NCBI RefSeq assembly: GCF_011386835.1
Contig: NC_088796.1
Location: forward strand, 85,147,968-85,211,967
DNA: 64,000 bases
Origin: Chrysemys picta bellii
Lineage: Eukaryota > Chordata > Testudines > Emydidae
Reading direction: 5' to 3'
This document shows positions 43,927 through 56,936 of this stretch, in pieces (within the stretch, counting starts at the first letter, position 1; each line of letters begins with the position of its first letter). The position numbers were made by a program, and so were the translations under genes. Under the pieces are notes generated by a model that was not told where the DNA came from, ran no database searches, and saw only the letters and a program-made list of their open reading frames with translations.

Positions 43927-46759
43927 GTGGGCTATATTGGCAGAGAGAAAGGAGGGTCAGGACAAAACTGGGAGGAAAGATCAAACCAGTATCTTAGATG
44001 CCTATATACAAATGCGAGAAGTATGGGGAATAAGCAGGAAGAACTGGAAGTGCTAATAAATAAATACAACTATGACATTGTTGGCATCACTGAAACTTGG
44101 TGGGATAATACACATGATTGGAATGTTGGTGTGGATGGGTACAGCTTGCTCAGGAAGGATAGACGGGGGAAAAAGGGAGGAGGTGTTGCCTTATATATTA
44201 AAAATATAATATAAAAACACTTGGACTGAGGTAGAGATGGACATAGGAGACGGAAGTGTTGAGAGTCTCTGGGTTAGGCTAAAAGGCGTAAAAAACAAGG
44301 GAGATGTCATGCTAGGAGTCTACTACAGGCCACCTAACCAGGTGGAAGAGGTGAATGAGGCTTTTTTTAAGCAACTAACAAAATCATCCAAAGCCCAAGA
44401 TTTGGTGGTGATGGGGGATTTCAACTATCCGGATATATGTTGGGAAAATAACACAGCGGGGCACAGACTATCCAACAAATTCTTGGACTGCATTGCAGAC
44501 AACTTTTTATTTCAGAAGGTTGAAAAAGCTACTAGGGGGGAAGCTGTTCTAGACTTGATTTTAACAAATAGGGAGGAACTCGTTGAGAATTTGAAAATAG
44601 AAGGCAGCCTGGATGAAAGTGATCATGAAATCATAGAGTTTGCAATTCTAAGGAAGGGTAGAAGGGAGAACAGCAAAATAGAGACAATGGATTTCAGGAA
44701 GGCAGATTTTGGTAAGCTCAGAGAGCTGATAGGTAAGGTCACAGGGGAATCAAGACTGAGGGGAAAAACAACTGAGGAGAGTTGGCAGTTTTTCAAAGGG
44801 ACACTATTAAGGGCCCAAAAGCAAGCTATTCCGCTGGTTAGGAAAGATAGAAAATGTGGCAAAAGACCACCTTGGCTTAACCACGAGATCTTGCATGATC
44901 TAAAAAATAAAAAGGAGTCATATAAAAAATGGAAACTAGGACAGATTACAAAGGATGAATATAGGCAAACAACACAGGAATGCAGGGGCAAGATTAGAAA
45001 GGCAAAGGCACAAAATGAGCTCAAACTAGCTACAGGAATAAAGGGAAACGAGAAGACTTTTTATCAATACATTAGAAGCAAGAGGAAGACCAAAGACAGA
45101 GTAGGCCCACTGCTTAGTGAAGAGGGAGAAACAGTAACAGGAAACTTGGAAATGGCAGAGATGCTTAATGACTTCTTTGTTTCGGTCTTCACCGAGAAGT
45201 CTGAAGGAATGCCTAACATAGTGAATGCTAATGGGAAGGGGGTAGGTTTAACAGATAAAATAAAAAAAAAAACAAGTTAAAAATCACTTAGAAAAGTTAG
45301 ATGCTTGCAAGTCACCAGGGCCTGATGAAATGCATTAGAACACTCAAGGAGCTAATAGAGGAGGTATCTGAGCCTCTAGCTATTATCTTTGGAAAATCAT
45401 GGGAGATGGGAGAGATTCCAGAAGACTGGAAAAGGGCAAATATAGTGCCCATCTATAAAAAGGGAAATAAAAACAACCCAGGAAACTACAGACCAATTAG
45501 TTTAACTTCTGTGCCAGGGAAGATAATGGAGCAAGTAATTAAGGAAATCATCTGCAAACACTTGGATGGTGGTAAGGTGATAGGGAACAGCCAACATGGA
45601 TTTGTGAAGAACAAATCATGTCAAACCAATCTGATAGCTTTCTTTGATAGGATAATGAGCCTTGTGGATAAGGGTGAAGCTGTGGATGTGGTATACCTAG
45701 ACTTTAGTAAGGCATTTGATACGATCTTGCATGATATTCTTATCGATAAACTAGGCAAATACAATTTAGATGGGGCTACTATAAGGTGGGTGCATAACGG
45801 GCTGGATAACCGTACTCAGAGAGTTGTTATTAATGGTTCCCAATCCTGCTGGAAAGGCATAATGAGTAGGGTACCGCAGGGGTCTGTTTTGGGACCAGCT
45901 CTGTTCAATATCTTCATCAACGACTTAGATATTGGCATAGAAAGTATGCTTATTAAGTTTGCAGATGATACCAAACTGGGAGGGATTGCAACTGCTTTGG
46001 AGGACAGGGTCATAATTCAAAATGATCTGGACAAATTGGAGAAATGGTCTGAGTTAAACAGGATGAAGTTTAACAAAGACAAATGCAAAGTGCTCCATTT
46101 AGGAAGAAAAAATCAGTTTCACACATACAGAATGGGAAGAGACTGTCTAGGAAGGAGTACGGCAGAAAGGGATCTAGGGGTTATAGTGAACCACAAGCTA
46201 AATATGAGTCAACAGTGTGATGCTGTTGCAAAAAAAGCAAACGTGATTCTGGGATGTATTAACAGGTGTGTTGTGAGCAAGACACGAGAAGTCATTCTTC
46301 CGCTCTACTCTGCTCTGGTTAGGCCTCAATTGGAGTATTGTGTCCAGTTCTGGGCATTGCATTTGAAAAAAGATGGAGAAATTGGAAAGGGTCCAGAGAA
46401 GAGCAACAAGAATGATTAAAGGTCTTGAGAACATGACCTATGAAGGAAGGCTGAAAGAATTGGGTTTGTTTAGTTTGGAAAAGAGAAGACTGAGAGGGGA
46501 CATGATAGCAGTTTTCAGGTATTTAAAAGGGTGTCTTAAGAAGGAGGGAGAAAACTTGTTCACCTTAGCCTCTAAGGATAGAACAAGAAGCAATGGGTTT
46601 AAACTGCAGCAAGGGAGGTCTAGGTTGGACATTAGGAAAAAGTTCCTAACTGTCAGGGTGGTTAAACACTGGAATAAATTGCCTAGGGAGGTTGTGGAAT
46701 CTCCATCTCCGGAGATATTTAAGAGTAGGTTAGATAAATGTCTATCAGGGATGGTCTAG
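43927..46759 (+). pseudogene. CR1-C ORF2: endonuclease and reverse transcriptase, frameshifted
   Basis: Endonuclease: [30 protein letters not shown] and ESDHEIIEF. Reverse transcriptase: YRPISLTS, LDFSKAFDTILHD, GSVLGPALFNIFINDLD and FADDTKLGG (near 45960). Frame changes occur near 44205, near 45275, near 45333 (bases lost after EMH) and near 46373 (two bases lost in an A-rich stretch). The C-terminal part ([18 protein letters not shown]) ends at 46759. The two catalytic Asp of the RT box remain. Confidence 0.9.
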
Positions 46760-46830
46760 ACAGTATTTGGTCCTGCCATGCGGGCAGGGGACTGGACTCG
46801 ATGACCTCTCGAGGTCCCTTCCAGTCCTTG

Positions 46831-46858
46831 AATCTATGAATCTATGAATCTATGAATC
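46831..46858 (+). repeat. CR1-C terminal octamer repeat
   Basis: GAATCTAT is repeated three times with a further partial unit, the CR1 3'-terminal tandem repeat. Confidence 0.9.
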
Positions 46859-46860
46859 TT

Positions 46861-47257
46861 TTCCATTGAACTGTCCCCCTAGGAATTCGAAGCATTGATC
46901 TGACCCAGGGGTTCCTGTTAGTGTGGCCCAGAAAGGAGGAACCCCTCCACATATGTCCAACAGAATGGTTTAATAAGGGGATCCTCACAGAGACATCTTC
47001 CTTCAGAGCTTTCTCCCTTTTTTGTTCCACAAAAAAGATATTGTGGCCTAAATATTTCCACTGCCCAATCCGCTTGCCTCCTTTCAAAAATTGCAAAAGG
47101 CTCTTTGCCAAGCCAGCTAACCAAAACAAACTTGGGGTTTCTAGGCCATGCCATTTTGTGTGTTACATAGAGAAAAGAAATGTTTTAAAAATATTTAAGC
47201 AAGATCACTATAAGATTTGTATCGCTAGATCCCTTTACCATGCAGGTGTAAATGCAT
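46861..47257. other. No gene seen
   Basis: Mixed-composition spacer; ORFs of about 100 codons on both strands show no family signal. Confidence 0.45.
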
Positions 47258-47508
47258 AAGGGCTTGATTCTGCTGCAAATACTTATTTTTGACTCCAAAT
47301 CAGTGAGGTATTTAACTATGTGCTTAACTTAAAGTATGCGTGCCACTGAAGTCAATGGGGTTACTCAGATTTTACATTTAACCATGTGTTTAAGGACTTT
47401 GCTGAATCAGGGCACATGTGAGTAACTTTAAACACCTTTTCTTTAACTGGACTAATAGCCTGAGTAAAGTTACTTATGTGGATAAGTGTTTGCAGGATTG
47501 AACCCTAC
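47258..47508. mobile_element. Old dispersed repeat with inverted ends (GCTTTGCTGAAT family)
   Basis: The left end GGGCTTGATTCTGCTGCAAA and the right end, reversed (GGGTTCAATCCTGCAAACAC), are imperfect inverted repeats. The interior has ACTGAAGTCAATGGGGTTAC and GACTTTGCTGAATCAGGGC. Related pieces lie at about 12115-12205, 18490-18640, 50640-50710 and 55490-55560. Probably an old non-autonomous DNA transposon common to reptiles; the family name is not known to me. Confidence 0.5.
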
Positions 47509-50500
47509 AAGAGTGCACACAGGCATGTGAATGCATGCCTTTGCAGGTGCCAGGATCTGCAAATCAGGACCTAGAGCTAAGCTTTTAGCACCTGATCCAG
47601 CCCCTGTAGTATGAGGTGAAAAGGCTGGAGTGATGTAAAGGGCCCTAAATTCCCTGGTTTCAGCTGGAAGAGGACTTCCCCCAGCACAGGAAGGGTTTGA
47701 GGGCTCTGGTTTAGGGTTGTGCCATGGGTGGGGCTGGGGACAGAAGGTGTGCATTGGGATTAGGGCTGGTGCATGCAATGCTGCAGTTTACTGAGATTCT
47801 AAGATTCTAAGAAGCACTATGAACTATGAGGTAGCCCACAGAAGCTTCCAGGAGGGACTTGGACAGACCTCCAGTGCTGTCTGTTAGAATAGGGGCCTCT
47901 CCAGTCCCTGGATCAGGAGGACAAAAGATGGCTTAACACTGCCTTAGCTCCCCTGCCCATGAGATTGCGCTGTGCCTTTTAGAAGATGTCACTTTAGACA
48001 TTTAATTCCATGTACTGGGGCATGGAAGCACTTGGGGGTTTCCATTACCTTTATGTTGTACTTCTGTAAAGTCTGTTTCCTCCCTATTTTCAATATTATA
48101 AAAAATATTATTGATTCTTTTGATATGCAAATTATAGATGAATACTTAGTGACTTGGGAAGGGTTCTTATAATTGGTGAGCATCACAAATTGAGTGTAAT
48201 AAGAGACGGAGGAGGATTATGTAAAATGACTCAGTCTAAAGGGAAGGCCTTTTTCAGAGTAATAAAAAGAGAATCTATGGAGGAGAAACTACGGTCACTG
48301 CAGTCGAGTACTACTTTCAGTCATTCTGGATCCTTTTAGGACTCTTTGCAATAAAGAGTTTGAATTTTCTGAACAGGCTAATTCTAGTCTCCTGCAGAGA
48401 AGTAATATTCTTTCCTGAGGCAGAATGAGAAATTAAATGTGTCAGATTTGGGTTGGAGATGGTTTGTAGGTTACTTCAGGTAAAAATCCTTGGAGACACT
48501 TGAAAAGCTTAAAGTTTGCCTCCTTCCTCTCCCCCTTCCCCTGCTCTCCCACAGGCCACTCTGCAGGAAGCAGGTAATACTGATGGGAATTGCCACACGG
48601 AAGACTCCCCCACTGTAATGAATACTTGATGTTCTCTACAGGCTTCCAAAAGTTAAGTTGGGGAGCTGCTGAAATTTAATCTTGTTTTACTGAAAGTAGT
48701 TTTCCTGCTGCTCCAGTGGCTCTTGTCTCAATCTTGTTTTCTGCTTTGCAATCCAATATATTTACAGTTTCTATCTTTCATATATATCAATGCCCATTGC
48801 CATGGGTACCACTCTTTCTTTGTTCACTATTTTTGCTAGTTTCTAGCACTAAAAATTGCTGTAGCTCGTATCTTGACTTTAATATTTTCTGAGGTTGAAA
48901 TTCACCCCTTGCTAAGGGCAAGCACAGTCTAGTCACCATCTAAGCCCCACTTAAGTTCTATATTGAGGGCTTTAGTAGAATTTAAGTTGTATATAGGCCT
49001 TGTGCTGCCACACTACATAGGGGTGAATTTCACCATGAGTGCATGATGTCTGTGCCACAGAGCACTCAAAGGATCTCTTTTCCCCTGGAGTTTGAATAGT
49101 CCAATTATCCTAAATTTGTGAAAGTTGAATTAGTGTGGTCAACAGATGGATGAGGATGCTTTCCACCCCTGCAAATAAAAAATTTGGTTTAATTTATCTT
49201 TTACTTGGTCATTTTCAATACAGAGGGAAGAGGGCAAACTAACAGTCATTTATGCGATTTTAAAATGTCAGTATGTCAGCACAATTTTAATTGACATTTG
49301 AGTCAGAACATTTAGAATTCTATGTGGAATTGAGTTGTGGTGAATAACAGAATTGAGTGACTGAAAGAAGTTGTTCTTCTTGTAAAACAGAAACATGGGG
49401 CTTCCCAGCATCCAGCTACAATGTAATAAGTGGGAGGAAGGTAAAAGGTAATTTAATGGAGGAAACAAACAAACAAAGCCATGGATAAGCATACTAACTG
49501 ACAGGCATGATAGTGGACTGATGGTGAACACACTATTATCTGTATAAATCAGTTTAGCTCTGTCTCTCAAAATGTTTTCAGCCTTCACTGCTAGGCATTA
49601 ACCCAATTTTGTGTGGTGCCCTTGATTTATGATAAAAAAGTTGTGACATTTCCTGAGGGCCAGGAAGACTTACATCAGGCTGTGATGGTGATGAGGGAAG
49701 AAAACTCTTTTATATCTCCAGTGATTATTGAATGGGGACCTGTAGAAAAACAATGCAACTTCAGATGCTCTCATGTCATTGTGTTTGTGCACCTGGTAGC
49801 TAAGAAGAAAATCTGCCCTTCTGTTGCCTGTGGGCTGGATTAGACTAAAGTGAACTGGCTGGTATAAGACAAGAGGAGATATGCAGTATTGCCTAAAAGA
49901 TGTGGGGAAGTTGGCAGTTGCATTATAAGAAAAGCAACTGTCTTGTTTATAGGAACAATGTTTGTAATTTAGGAAATAAGAATGTAAACAGAGCCAAATT
50001 CTTCAGCAAGATGTAGGGACAGCTACTTGTCACTGCCTGGAGTTACTATAGCTGCAAAGTTTCAGGAGTTCTAGCTTTTGATGTTACTATATTTCTTAGC
50101 ACAATTATTTAAAAAGCCTTCTAGGGAACAGTTCCTCTGTAATGCTGTTTCTGTTGGTGCCTAGGGAGAGGGAAAAACTGCTCTCTAAAATGCTTTTAAA
50201 CAACAATTAAAGCAATAAACAGCCTTTGCAAAAGCCATTTTTTTCTTTCCATCCCCTGTCTCAAATACTGTCTTGATTGGGACATCAGAATGGTTGGGAG
50301 GAGAGGCAGTTCTTTAAGACTCCTTTAAATTATACCAAACATATAAATGCTCTTTGAACACTATTTTATTAACTGGTTTTAAAGAGCTGTCCTTACGCCT
50401 CTTCTTCTGAATTATGTGGCAATAGCTGGCCGATTCCTGCCATCTTTCATAATATTAAATTCACAAAATTAAATGTCCTGCCAATGGAGTGTAAGGATTT

Positions 50501-51867
50501 TGTCTGTACTTGCTGCTCCATGGCTCAGGGTCATGGGATCCTGCAAAGTTGGGGGTATGTAATGTTAAAATAGGAAGAGATAAAAAGTTCTGTCAGAATA
50601 TTATGGGAGGTATTACTGAAATGACCTCTTCTAGCTTTTCAAAAGCTCTTAAGCATATGCTGAAGGTTGTGTGTGCTTAAATGTTTCACTGAATAGGGAT
50701 TGAGTCTTGAATAGAAGCTCTGCCTAAGTAAGAATGATTATTTTGTTCTAATCAAATCAGCTGAATGCTGAGAATTCTATTTATAATTAACTCTTCATAA
50801 GTTCAATTTATATATACAATACATCACAAACTTGTGTAACCTATTCTGTAAAGATTTTAAAACTGATACACGTTGTAATGGCTTTCTCAGTGCAAACAAT
50901 ACTCCTTAGATAGTACATAAAACACATTACAAAGAAAAGACTAAAAATCAGTGCTGAAAAAAATAAACAGAACATCTGTTTCTTAAATGCTCTGCTGTAT
51001 GCACATATGCCTGTGAAGCAAGGCAGAAAATGTGAGCTACTCCAAGAGTAAGGTGCTACTCAGGTGAATAAGGATGTCTGAATTGGGGCCCACACTGAAT
51101 ATCCTACCTGAATTCTGGGAAAACAAACATGCAAGTTGTCATCTAAAATGAAAATTTATTATTTTATGATATATTTGAATTCTGGTAGTTTCTAGGAGCC
51201 CTAATCAAAGATCAGAACCTCATCATGTTAGGCTCTGCACAAACCAGTAGCACGACCACTGTCTATGTCTCACAAGACTTCACAGTCTAGGCTTATGACA
51301 GTCTAGGCTTGTGTCTAAAGCTGCTCAAAATGCAAATTAACTTTCCTGGAAACTTATACAAAATTGCATTTTCTAAATTTCCCATGATAGAGTTTTGGGT
51401 TTCAATGAGAAACTAAAATGTTTGGTTTTCAAAACTAGTTTTTTTTTTTTTTTTTTGCTGCAAACTGAAATTTTCTTGATGATCTCTTGTAAATGATGAG
51501 AAACAGACAGAAGGGATGTTGGAGAAGTCTGATCAGAAGGACTATATAATAGTTACATGAGCATTTTTTGCATAGTAGATAATGGTTTTGTTTTTCTATT
51601 TTATAGAGTTTAAAAGTACAATAGCATCTCTGTTTTTAAAATCAACTATCCTACGTGGCCTCCTATATACAGAGACATAAAAAAAGTGGTCCAGATCAGC
51701 ACTACACAACAAACTTCTCTGATTGTTGAGCTGATTCTAAGAACAGAATTAACGCAAAATGAATTGGAGAACCAAACATTGTCAGAAAGATGCACCCCAA
51801 AAGGTTTATGTGGTATTTATTAAAAAATTCCTTCAGCAAAATGTTCTCACCTCATCTACAAATTCAC
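47509..51867. other. No gene seen
   Basis: AT-rich. A T run lies at about 51440-51458. GATTCTAA is doubled near 47797. None of the ORFs has recognisable motifs. Confidence 0.45.
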
Positions 51868-51870
51868 TTA

Positions 51871-52447
51871 AAGTATATCTACACCTATGATGGCATGTAG
51901 TGTACAGACACTGTGTACCCAGCTAGCATGGGTATAAATGGTAGGGTAGATGGTGAGGCAAGGCTTAGGTGAGTAGAGTATAGCGACCTATATGCCTGAA
52001 CCACCAGGATATATACTCTACATGGATCTCTACAAGTCCAAGCAGTGCCTCACACAACTACACGGCTATTTTTAGCAGCGCAGTGTCCCACTGCCTTCCC
52101 TGCTGCAGTGAAGGGGGGGTGGGGAAGACTTTGGGAGGGAGGAGGCAGTGGCGAAAGCCCCCAGGAAGTCCCTGCTGTCTCCCCCTTCTTGGAGCCTTTT
52201 GCTGTTGTAGTAATAGGTTCCAGCAGCAGGGAAAGATTCTGGCAGGGAGGAGACAGCAGAGAAAGGCTCCAGCAGCTCCCTGATGCTGGATTCTTTCCCC
52301 ACTGCCGCCCTCCTGCCAGAATCTTTCACTACCACATGTAGCTGCATATCACAGTGACGTGTGTGGATGCAGCCTGCTTTCACTGTGGCATGTAGCTACA
52401 TGTGTAGTGCTTGTACTCTACATGCTGCCGTAAGAGTAGACAAGGCA
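51871..52447. mobile_element. Harbinger-type MITE, 577 bp, with TTA duplication
   Basis: Flanked by TTA at 51868-51870 and 52448-52450. Left subterminal ATCTACACCTATGATGGCATG and the reversed right end TGCCTTGTCTACTCTTACGG share spaced matches, including CATGTAG(T/A)GTACA further in. The interior is GC-richer (purine blocks such as GGGAGGGAGGAGGCAG) and generates overlapping spurious ORFs on both strands. Confidence 0.65.
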
Positions 52448-52552
52448 TTAGACTTGTCTGTTAGTTGCTTGGGTTTCCTTCTCTGGTGGTAGTTGGAATA
52501 TTTACGTCCTTAACCATATTTCAGATACTTTTACTGTCATCATTGTTACTAA

Positions 52553-52847
52553 GGCTATGTCTACACTGGCAATTGAACGACACAACTTTTTGTCTTTCAG
52601 AGGCATTAAACACTCTTTCCCTCCCCCTCCCCCCGCAAGACCAAAGTTTTGCTGTGATAAGCACCAGTGTGAATAGCACGTTGTTGGCAGGAGCGCTCTC
52701 CTGCCAACAACGCAAACGGTGCTCCTTGGGGATGGAAGTTTTCTGTCAGCAGGAGAGCCAACAAACAGCAGAACACTGCATGACTTTTAATGGCACGGCT
52801 GTAGCAACACAGCCATGTCACTAAAAGCTGTTAGTGTAGACATAGCC
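52553..52847. mobile_element. Harbinger-type MITE, 295 bp, with TAA duplication
   Basis: GGCTATGTCTACACT at the left and its complement AGTGTAGACATAGCC at the right. Perfect TAA flanks at 52550-52552 and 52848-52850. It contains GTTGGCAGGAGAGCGCTC-type inner inverted sequence (GGCAGGAGCGC / GCTCTCCTGCC) near 52686. No transposase. Confidence 0.92.
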
Positions 52848-52990
52848 TAAGTGTTGTTTTTTCTTTTACTAAGGGGAAAGAAAAAAGACAGATATAAAGC
52901 GTCTGCTGGCATTGCTAGAAGTTTTTAGTTGTCCTGTGACTTTGAGTGGCAAGGGGTAGTCTACATTTCCAAATTGAACAAATTCTAACT

Positions 52991-53100
52991 CAGTGATTCT
53001 CAAACGTTTTGTATTGGTGACCTCTATCACACAGCAAGCCTCTGAGTGTCACCCTGCCTCCTTTTATCCAATGAGCCAATAACAAATGCATATGCTAAAT
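52991..53100. mobile_element. hAT element left end, remainder not delimited
   Basis: CAGTGATTCTCAAACGTTTT followed by GTATTGGTGACC is a typical hAT left terminus. I find no matching right terminus, so the element is truncated or too diverged; it may extend to about 53400. Confidence 0.55.
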
Positions 53101-56100
53101 TGAATAATGTACTTCCTGAAGTACAGGTGCATTTTTTTCAGTGCCGGAGACACTTGAGACCAGCTTCGCTAGCTGGATTATGGAATGCAAACAGCTGCAA
53201 ATGCCCAGCAGAGAATTCCCTTGTCAGAGGAGATCTCCTTTCTGGTTGTGTGTACACCACACCTGGGCTCTGTGTCTCCCTCCTTGTCTCCCAGTGTAAT
53301 GGGGCTATCAGGGGAAAGAGGCAGCATGTTGGGGACTTGGAGGAGGTATAGTGGAACAGAGCTCTGTCACAACAAACTTCTAGTGGCATGGGATCTATAA
53401 AGGATCCTAAGCCAGTGGCAGAACTTAGAGCTGCCTGACAGCAGCTGTAAGCATTGTCCGGGCTGGCCATTTTAGCAGAATAGAATGCCTTTTGGTGTAG
53501 GAGAGAATTTGCCACTTGGTTTTTGACCATGTGCCATAATATTTTGATATGATTGTTGTTTGCCTATTATGTTTGCTGAGCAGCTTTAGGTGGAAGGACC
53601 TAGATCTTCAAAGAAAATAAACCCTCATAATAACATGTATTACATTCAATTTTTAAAAATCAACGTTGGTCCCATATTTAACAAAAGTAGAGCCCGCAAT
53701 GCTCCTCTGTCTGATTGACTGACTCATATCAATCATATCATAATGGCTTCAGTCACACACAGGAACACATTTAACTGGCAGGACAAAAACAGAGGCCCAA
53801 TGACATTTTCAGCATGGAAGAGACAAATCTACAGACCTCCTTATGTACTGTATGTGGTCTAATATTTGGTCATTCAAAAGATGTGTATTGTATAGTGTAG
53901 TTTCCAGGACTTTCCTTGCCAATGGCAAGCTGTAAAATGGCTGCCCCTCCCAACCCAAAATCAATCAGAAACTAAGGAGTTACTAAATATTTTCTGCCTT
54001 TGATTTTACTCCCGAGGCAGTCCTCTGCTGTGCCTTGCATGGTAGACGTAGTTTTTGTTCTGGTTATACCTGGAAGAATTGTTTTCTGTTTGACCTTTCT
54101 GTACAAGGTTTTCTTAAATGAGCCAGCCTGTCAGCTCTGCACCATGTATGCATTTGTGAACAATGGGAAAACTAGAAATTTCTGTGTGATGGATGTTTAA
54201 CAATTAGAGATCTTATAGAGCAGGTGGGATAGCTGGAAAGGAAAGTGTAGCTACTCAGGAGGATAAATGATGATGAGAGATTTATTAATAAAACATGGGT
54301 AGGACTACAGTAAATGTAGAAAGCAGCAAGGTAAAAAATGACTTAGAAAAACAAGTCAAGGAGAGAATCAAAGAAAATAAGAAAAGACTACAATAAAGAA
54401 AAAGGAGATCAAGGGGAGAAATCAGTGTATTTGGGGAAAGAAAAACAGCCCCAATGGAGCAGAAATGATATAATAAGAAACAATCATGCACTGGCAGTGG
54501 TGTTCACTAGATGATCCAGATAGATAGGTCTTTTCCATCCCCTATATTTCTATGAATGGAAAAAGGAATTAGACATGAAACATAGTACTATTTAGTGCTA
54601 ATATACAAAGAATCCTGCAGTGCCAGGGGATGAACTTCATGATTATTTCTCTCTTGGATTTCACTAGCTAGGTACTGTCAGTCAACCAGAGTGATGTTCC
54701 ACAACAGTGACTGATGCATTTAGTCAAAAGCTATTTTAACCGTCTACATCTCTGACATGCAGAGATTGAGCCAAGGAGGTTCAGAAGAATATAGGTTGTC
54801 TGGAAAGGATGGGTGCCTTTCTCGTCACCCGCCTTTTCTGAGTGGTGTTAGCACTGCTGTGTTTCAATTAGGCTGAATTCTGCCAGACTTACTGTTGCGC
54901 TGCATAGTACCTTAATAAGTATTTGCACTAAAATGCTTAGGATTACACCTGTAGTAAGAAACTACTCACTGGGTGAAATTCAATCCATACACAGAATGAC
55001 TGAGGACCTGATCTCTACTCTTTTATAGCAGGTTGTTCCAGAGTAGCAATACTGAAATTGATATAAAGTCGGTGTAACAGAATAGAAAACCAGGCCCTGA
55101 ATTTTTGGGTTGTTTGGGAGGCCAAACTCATCCCCCAAACCAAAGCCAGGGTGGGGCTGGTGCACAGGCCCCCTGCTTTTGCTTTTCCATCTCATGGGCT
55201 AGAATAACCGCTAAACCCCCTCACTGTCACTTGGGGAGATGGACATTACATTTTCAGTTACATATTTTGCTCTTCTCATATTTGAGAAAATTTACACTTC
55301 CATTTAAGGAGTGTGGCTTGGGGGGAAGGGGGGCGGGCCCCAAGAGACTGGATGGCTAAGGGCTTGTTAATAGGTTACTGAGCTTCCTACCAAAGACTAT
55401 TACATTAAATTGATATATTTTCATGTGAGGTGTATCCCCTTTCCACTCTTCAGGCAGAAAATATTAAAAAGGAGGATAATGTAGAAAGATTTAGGTCCCC
55501 AATTCAGCAAAGCATTATGCACAAGATTAATTAAGTACCATTCAAATCAATGGGAATGTATGGTGTTGCTCCTCAACCAGGAGGTTCTTTTCACCTTGCA
55601 GGATCAGGCCTCTGTTGCTTTTTTGTCTGTGCTGCTGCTTGGTTAATCCAGGCTTGCAAAAAAAAAAAAATCTTCAGCTGAACAACGCCTGCAGCCAAGT
55701 TGTGTGATCAGTGCTCGCTCCTCTTGATTCTCATTTGCCACAGTGAGGTATGAACTCTCCTCCCTCAAAATATAGCACTTATGTGGTTCATATGCTTTGT
55801 TCTGGCCCTCTGATTTCAATCATTTATGCAGTGTGGGTATGAATCCAAATTATTTACTATTTAAACCAATTTTTATACTGAAGCATTGATTTCATCCTAT
55901 GAGTACCTCAACTATGTGAATTTCCTGCCACTTTTGTTTAAATAAACAGGTTGGTTTTTTTTTTTGGTTAGGCATAATGTTTTACAATAGATTCAGCTCA
56001 TGATATTGCAGTGAAATTAAATGTGTTCTGTGTATATGCACATATGGGCCTAATTCTGTTCTCAGTTACACACGTTTTTTCACCCGTTTAAGTGAGTGCA

Positions 56101-56936
56101 CAATATGAACCTTTGCTTTAAGAGGTGCTAGAAGCATAGCCTGTGATACTTTTACAGTGATTGCTGAAATTGTATGTAATGTCTAACATTCAAATCAGCA
56201 GAAAAATAAAGCACTTTAAATTCTCACATTCTCTCCTATCTTACAGGAAAGCAATATGGGTACTCTTCAGATTTAAAACAAGAATCAAAAACTCATATGA
56301 ACTGCTCTATACATAGATAGTAGGTACATTGTTATGATATCGTCAATAAAACTAAGATGAATATTAAAGCGCTGTCTTGCTCACATAGATGCAGCACACG
56401 CAGTAAGATGGCATTTTAATTATACTCCATTCCTTTCCTGCCATTGTCAGACTCCTCTATGTTGCTGACTTGGCCTTTTGGATTAGATCACTAGAAGGTG
56501 ACCCCCTCTTTGCACAGTGCATTTTTGAATACATTGATTTTTTTTATACCATCACTACACAGAGATGGTTTCTGATGCTATTGTGATTAGCATATGCACC
56601 AACTGTAGCATGTCCTTCCACTGATTGATCTTCTTCTATGAAATGTGAACCTAAGTGAAGTTTTTATGACCATGCTGAATAAGCTTTTACAGAAAGCATT
56701 AGAGTGTGGGAGAAAGAAAATATATTCTGATAAGTATGACAGCAGCCTGACCTGTGGTTTCTCAGTGGCTAGCTCCATCAGCTATGACACACCTGTTGAC
56801 AAAACTTTTCAGTGCTTCATTTTCTTGAAGATACAAGGGAGACATAAAACAGTAGAGGCTTGAAGCAAATGAGTCCAGGAACAGTTAATTATTTCTGCTC
56901 TTTGTGGTGACAGCAGACAATTTCTCCAGGAGATTT
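53101..56936. other. No gene seen; short CR1 tail at 54495-54557
   Basis: Mostly AT-rich. At 54495-54557 ACTAGATGATCCAGATAG, TCTTTTCCATCCCC and TATTTCTATGAATGG form a decayed CR1 3' tip. Part of the GCTTTGCTGAAT family occurs near 55490 (reverse). Confidence 0.4.

Larger units (their letters stand above)
42518..46860 (+). mobile_element. Near full-length CR1 LINE (copy C), second subfamily
   Basis: 5'-UTR from about 42518 (GAGGCCAGGGCTTTATAAAT), ORF1, ORF2, then a short 3'-UTR (GGACTGGACTCGATGACCTC) and the tail (AATCTATG)3 ending near 46858. About 4.3 kb. It differs from copy B throughout (for example YRPISLTSVPGK versus YRPVSLTSVICK) and has a much shorter 3'-UTR, so it is another subfamily. 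It is more decayed than copy B. Confidence 0.92.

Noticed and set aside
49613..49843. 76-codon ORF with protein-like look
   Set aside because: No recognisable motif, no splice context, single short frame.
52045..52383. ORFs of about 100 codons on both strands
   Set aside because: Mirror-image frames in the purine-rich interior of a MITE; no coding motif.
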